A stretch of 6,599 bases of DNA from Bacteroidales bacterium (lineage in GTDB: Bacteria > Bacteroidota > Bacteroidia > Bacteroidales > Azobacteroidaceae). The notes beneath the pieces were generated by a model that was given only the letters and a program-made list of their open reading frames with translations, made no database searches and was not told where the DNA came from. Shown here in pieces: positions 5,528 through 6,599 of this stretch. The position numbers and the translations under genes are program-made. The stretch covers positions 1 to 6,599 of the forward strand of contig JAJBTS010000055.1 of assembly GCA_020860885.1 (NCBI GenBank), in the 5' to 3' direction. How positions within the stretch are numbered: position 1 is the stretch's first letter; each line of letters starts with the position of its first letter.

Positions 5528-6358
5528 ATGAAAAATAAAGAATTTAAGATAGGAGTTATTATTTCTACATACAATAATCCGGCGTGGCTGGAGAAAGTGT
5601 TATGGGGATATCTGAATCAAACGGTTTTAGCTGATGAAATAATTATAGCCGATGATGGATCCGGGCCGGAGACTCGTAATCTGATTGAGGCTTATTCGGA
5701 TAAATTGCCCTTAAAGCATGTCTGGTATGAAGATAATGGCTTTCAAAAAACCAAAATATTAAACAAAGCCATCGTTTCTTCCTCTTCTGATTACTTGATA
5801 TTTACGGATCAGGATTGTATTCCGAGAAAAGATTTTATTGAAACACACCGGAATTACGCTCAGGAAAAATATTTTTTATCAGGAGGTTACTTCAAACTTC
5901 CTATGCCTATTAGTTCTCTGATTACGGAAAAAGATATCGAAAGAGGAAATGCTTTTGATTTTTCCTGGCTGCATTCGAAAGGACTGAAGTATTCTTTCAA
6001 ATGTACCAAGCTGACTAAAAATTCTTCTTTTTCTTCATTTATGAACGCCATAACTCCGGCAAAGGCATCCTGGAATGGATGTAATTCGTCTTGCTGGAAA
6101 AAGGATATTCTTCAGGTAAATGGTTTTAACGAAGAGATGCAATATGGAGGAGAAGACCGGGAATTCGGGGAACGTTTAAATAATCTGGGTCTCAAATCAA
6201 AACAAATAAGATATTCTGCGATTGCAATTCACTTGGACCATAAACGTCCTTACAGAAATACAGAAGCGATAAAAAAGAATGAGGCCATTCGTAAAATAAC
6301 CCGTAAGAATAAGATCATCCGGACAGAGAAAGGTATCGACGTTTCCTCTTCAAAGTAA
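5528..6358 (+). CDS. Glycosyltransferase family 2 with GT7-type C-terminal motif
   Basis: A 276-residue GT-A enzyme that transfers a sugar from a nucleotide donor, probably to the same surface glycan as the GT9 enzyme. Motifs: the N-terminal strand IGVIISTYNNPAWLEKVL (8-25), IIIADDGSG (38-46) for nucleotide binding, TDQDC (93-97) with the metal-binding DxD at 94-96, and GGEDREFGERL (207-217), which resembles the galactosyltransferase C-terminal (Glyco_transf_7C) motif and holds the likely catalytic Glu/Asp pair. A late IHLDH (234-238) may supply a metal ligand. No membrane segment is visible; a basic C-terminus (IKKNEAIRKITRKNK) could help membrane association. It is the last gene of the DUF4254-GT9-GT2 operon and converges on another glycosyltransferase fragment six bases away. 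Donor and acceptor are unknown. Confidence 0.9.
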   Translation: MKNKEFKIGVIISTYNNPAWLEKVLWGYLNQTVLADEIIIADDGSGPETRNLIEAYSDKLPLKHVWYEDNGFQKTKILNKAIVSSSSDYLIFTDQDCIPRKDFIETHRNYAQEKYFLSGGYFKLPMPISSLITEKDIERGNAFDFSWLHSKGLKYSFKCTKLTKNSSFSSFMNAITPAKASWNGCNSSCWKKDILQVNGFNEEMQYGGEDREFGERLNNLGLKSKQIRYSAIAIHLDHKRPYRNTEAIKKNEAIRKITRKNKIIRTEKGIDVSSSK

Positions 6359-6364
6359 ATCTGA

Positions 6365-6599
6365 TTAAAGGATATGCCGAAATAAGTAATCGAATTTCTT
6401 GAAAGATTCTTTCGTTACGGGAGCATTTTTATCCATAATCCAATATAAATTAGCGTCTTCATAAAAAGCAGCCATCAGTGAAAAAGTGCTTGGCGGACCT
6501 ATAATATAATCACAGGTAGAAAGTGCATATAAGTCTTCTCCCGGATTTCCTGATACAAAATATATTTTTGATTGTATCTGTTCTTTGAATATATCGCGA
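6365..6599 (-). CDS. C-terminal part of a probable glycosyltransferase (fucosyltransferase-like), cut by window edge
   Basis: An open minus-strand frame runs from the right edge (first full codon at 6598) to a TAA at 6365-6367, giving 77 residues with no start in view. The sequence has SKIYFVSGNPGEDLYALSTC, then DYIIGPPSTFSLMAAFY, then a short tail ending FRHIL. The pattern Asp-Leu-x-x-Leu-x-x-Cys-Asp followed by an STFS motif and aromatic residues resembles the C-terminal nucleotide-sugar site of alpha-1,2-fucosyltransferase-like (GT11) enzymes. I am fairly sure it is a real gene, because of codon use, unbroken frame and a family-like motif. I am only moderately sure of the family. It is convergent with the GT2 gene and extends the glycan locus rightward. 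Confidence 0.6.
   Translation of the reverse strand, partial: RDIFKEQIQSKIYFVSGNPGEDLYALSTCDYIIGPPSTFSLMAAFYEDANLYWIMDKNAPVTKESFKKFDYLFRHIL

Overview
The window looks like chromosomal DNA of a Bacteroidales bacterium (phylum Bacteroidota), perhaps of the Parabacteroides/Dysgonomonas type, but the genus cannot be fixed from sequence alone. Support comes from a Bacteroides-type malate dehydrogenase, a GldA-like ABC ATPase, a DUF4254 gene next to glycosyltransferases, -7 boxes of the Bacteroidetes form TAnnTTTG before three transcription units, AT-rich composition, and no clear Shine-Dalgarno sites.

Layout. (1) 1-913, plus strand: malate dehydrogenase lacking only its first ~10 codons, followed by a strong hairpin terminator (936-986). 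(2) 1019-1666, plus strand: a LysE-family membrane exporter with its own -7 box so close to the ATG that the mRNA may be nearly leaderless. (3) 1653-1805: a compact cluster of short repeats between two convergent genes, which also supplies both of their stop codons. (4) 3784 down to 1799, minus strand: a two-gene operon of a GldA-like ABC ATPase and a secreted/membrane TPM-domain protein with four CxxC pairs and a glycine-rich tail. (5) 3785-3876: a divergent promoter region with back-to-back -7 boxes. (6) 3877-6358, plus strand: a tight operon of a DUF4254 protein, a GT9 (heptosyltransferase-like) glycosyltransferase and a GT2 glycosyltransferase. (7) 6365-6599, minus strand: the C-terminal end of another probable glycosyltransferase, convergent with the GT2 gene and running off the window.

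How the genes fit together. The right half is a surface-glycan locus, most likely lipopolysaccharide core or a related glycan. GT9 and GT2 would add successive sugars at the inner membrane, and DUF4254 is linked to them by position only. The ATPase and TPM protein form a separate envelope-type unit with no ABC permease in view. Malate dehydrogenase is central metabolism and appears to be an unrelated neighbour. No tRNA, rRNA, CRISPR array, transposase or prophage gene was seen, and no gene-free stretch exceeds 300 bases. The least ordinary parts are the repeat cluster at 1653-1805, the architecture of the TPM protein, and an apparent internal duplication inside the DUF4254 protein.
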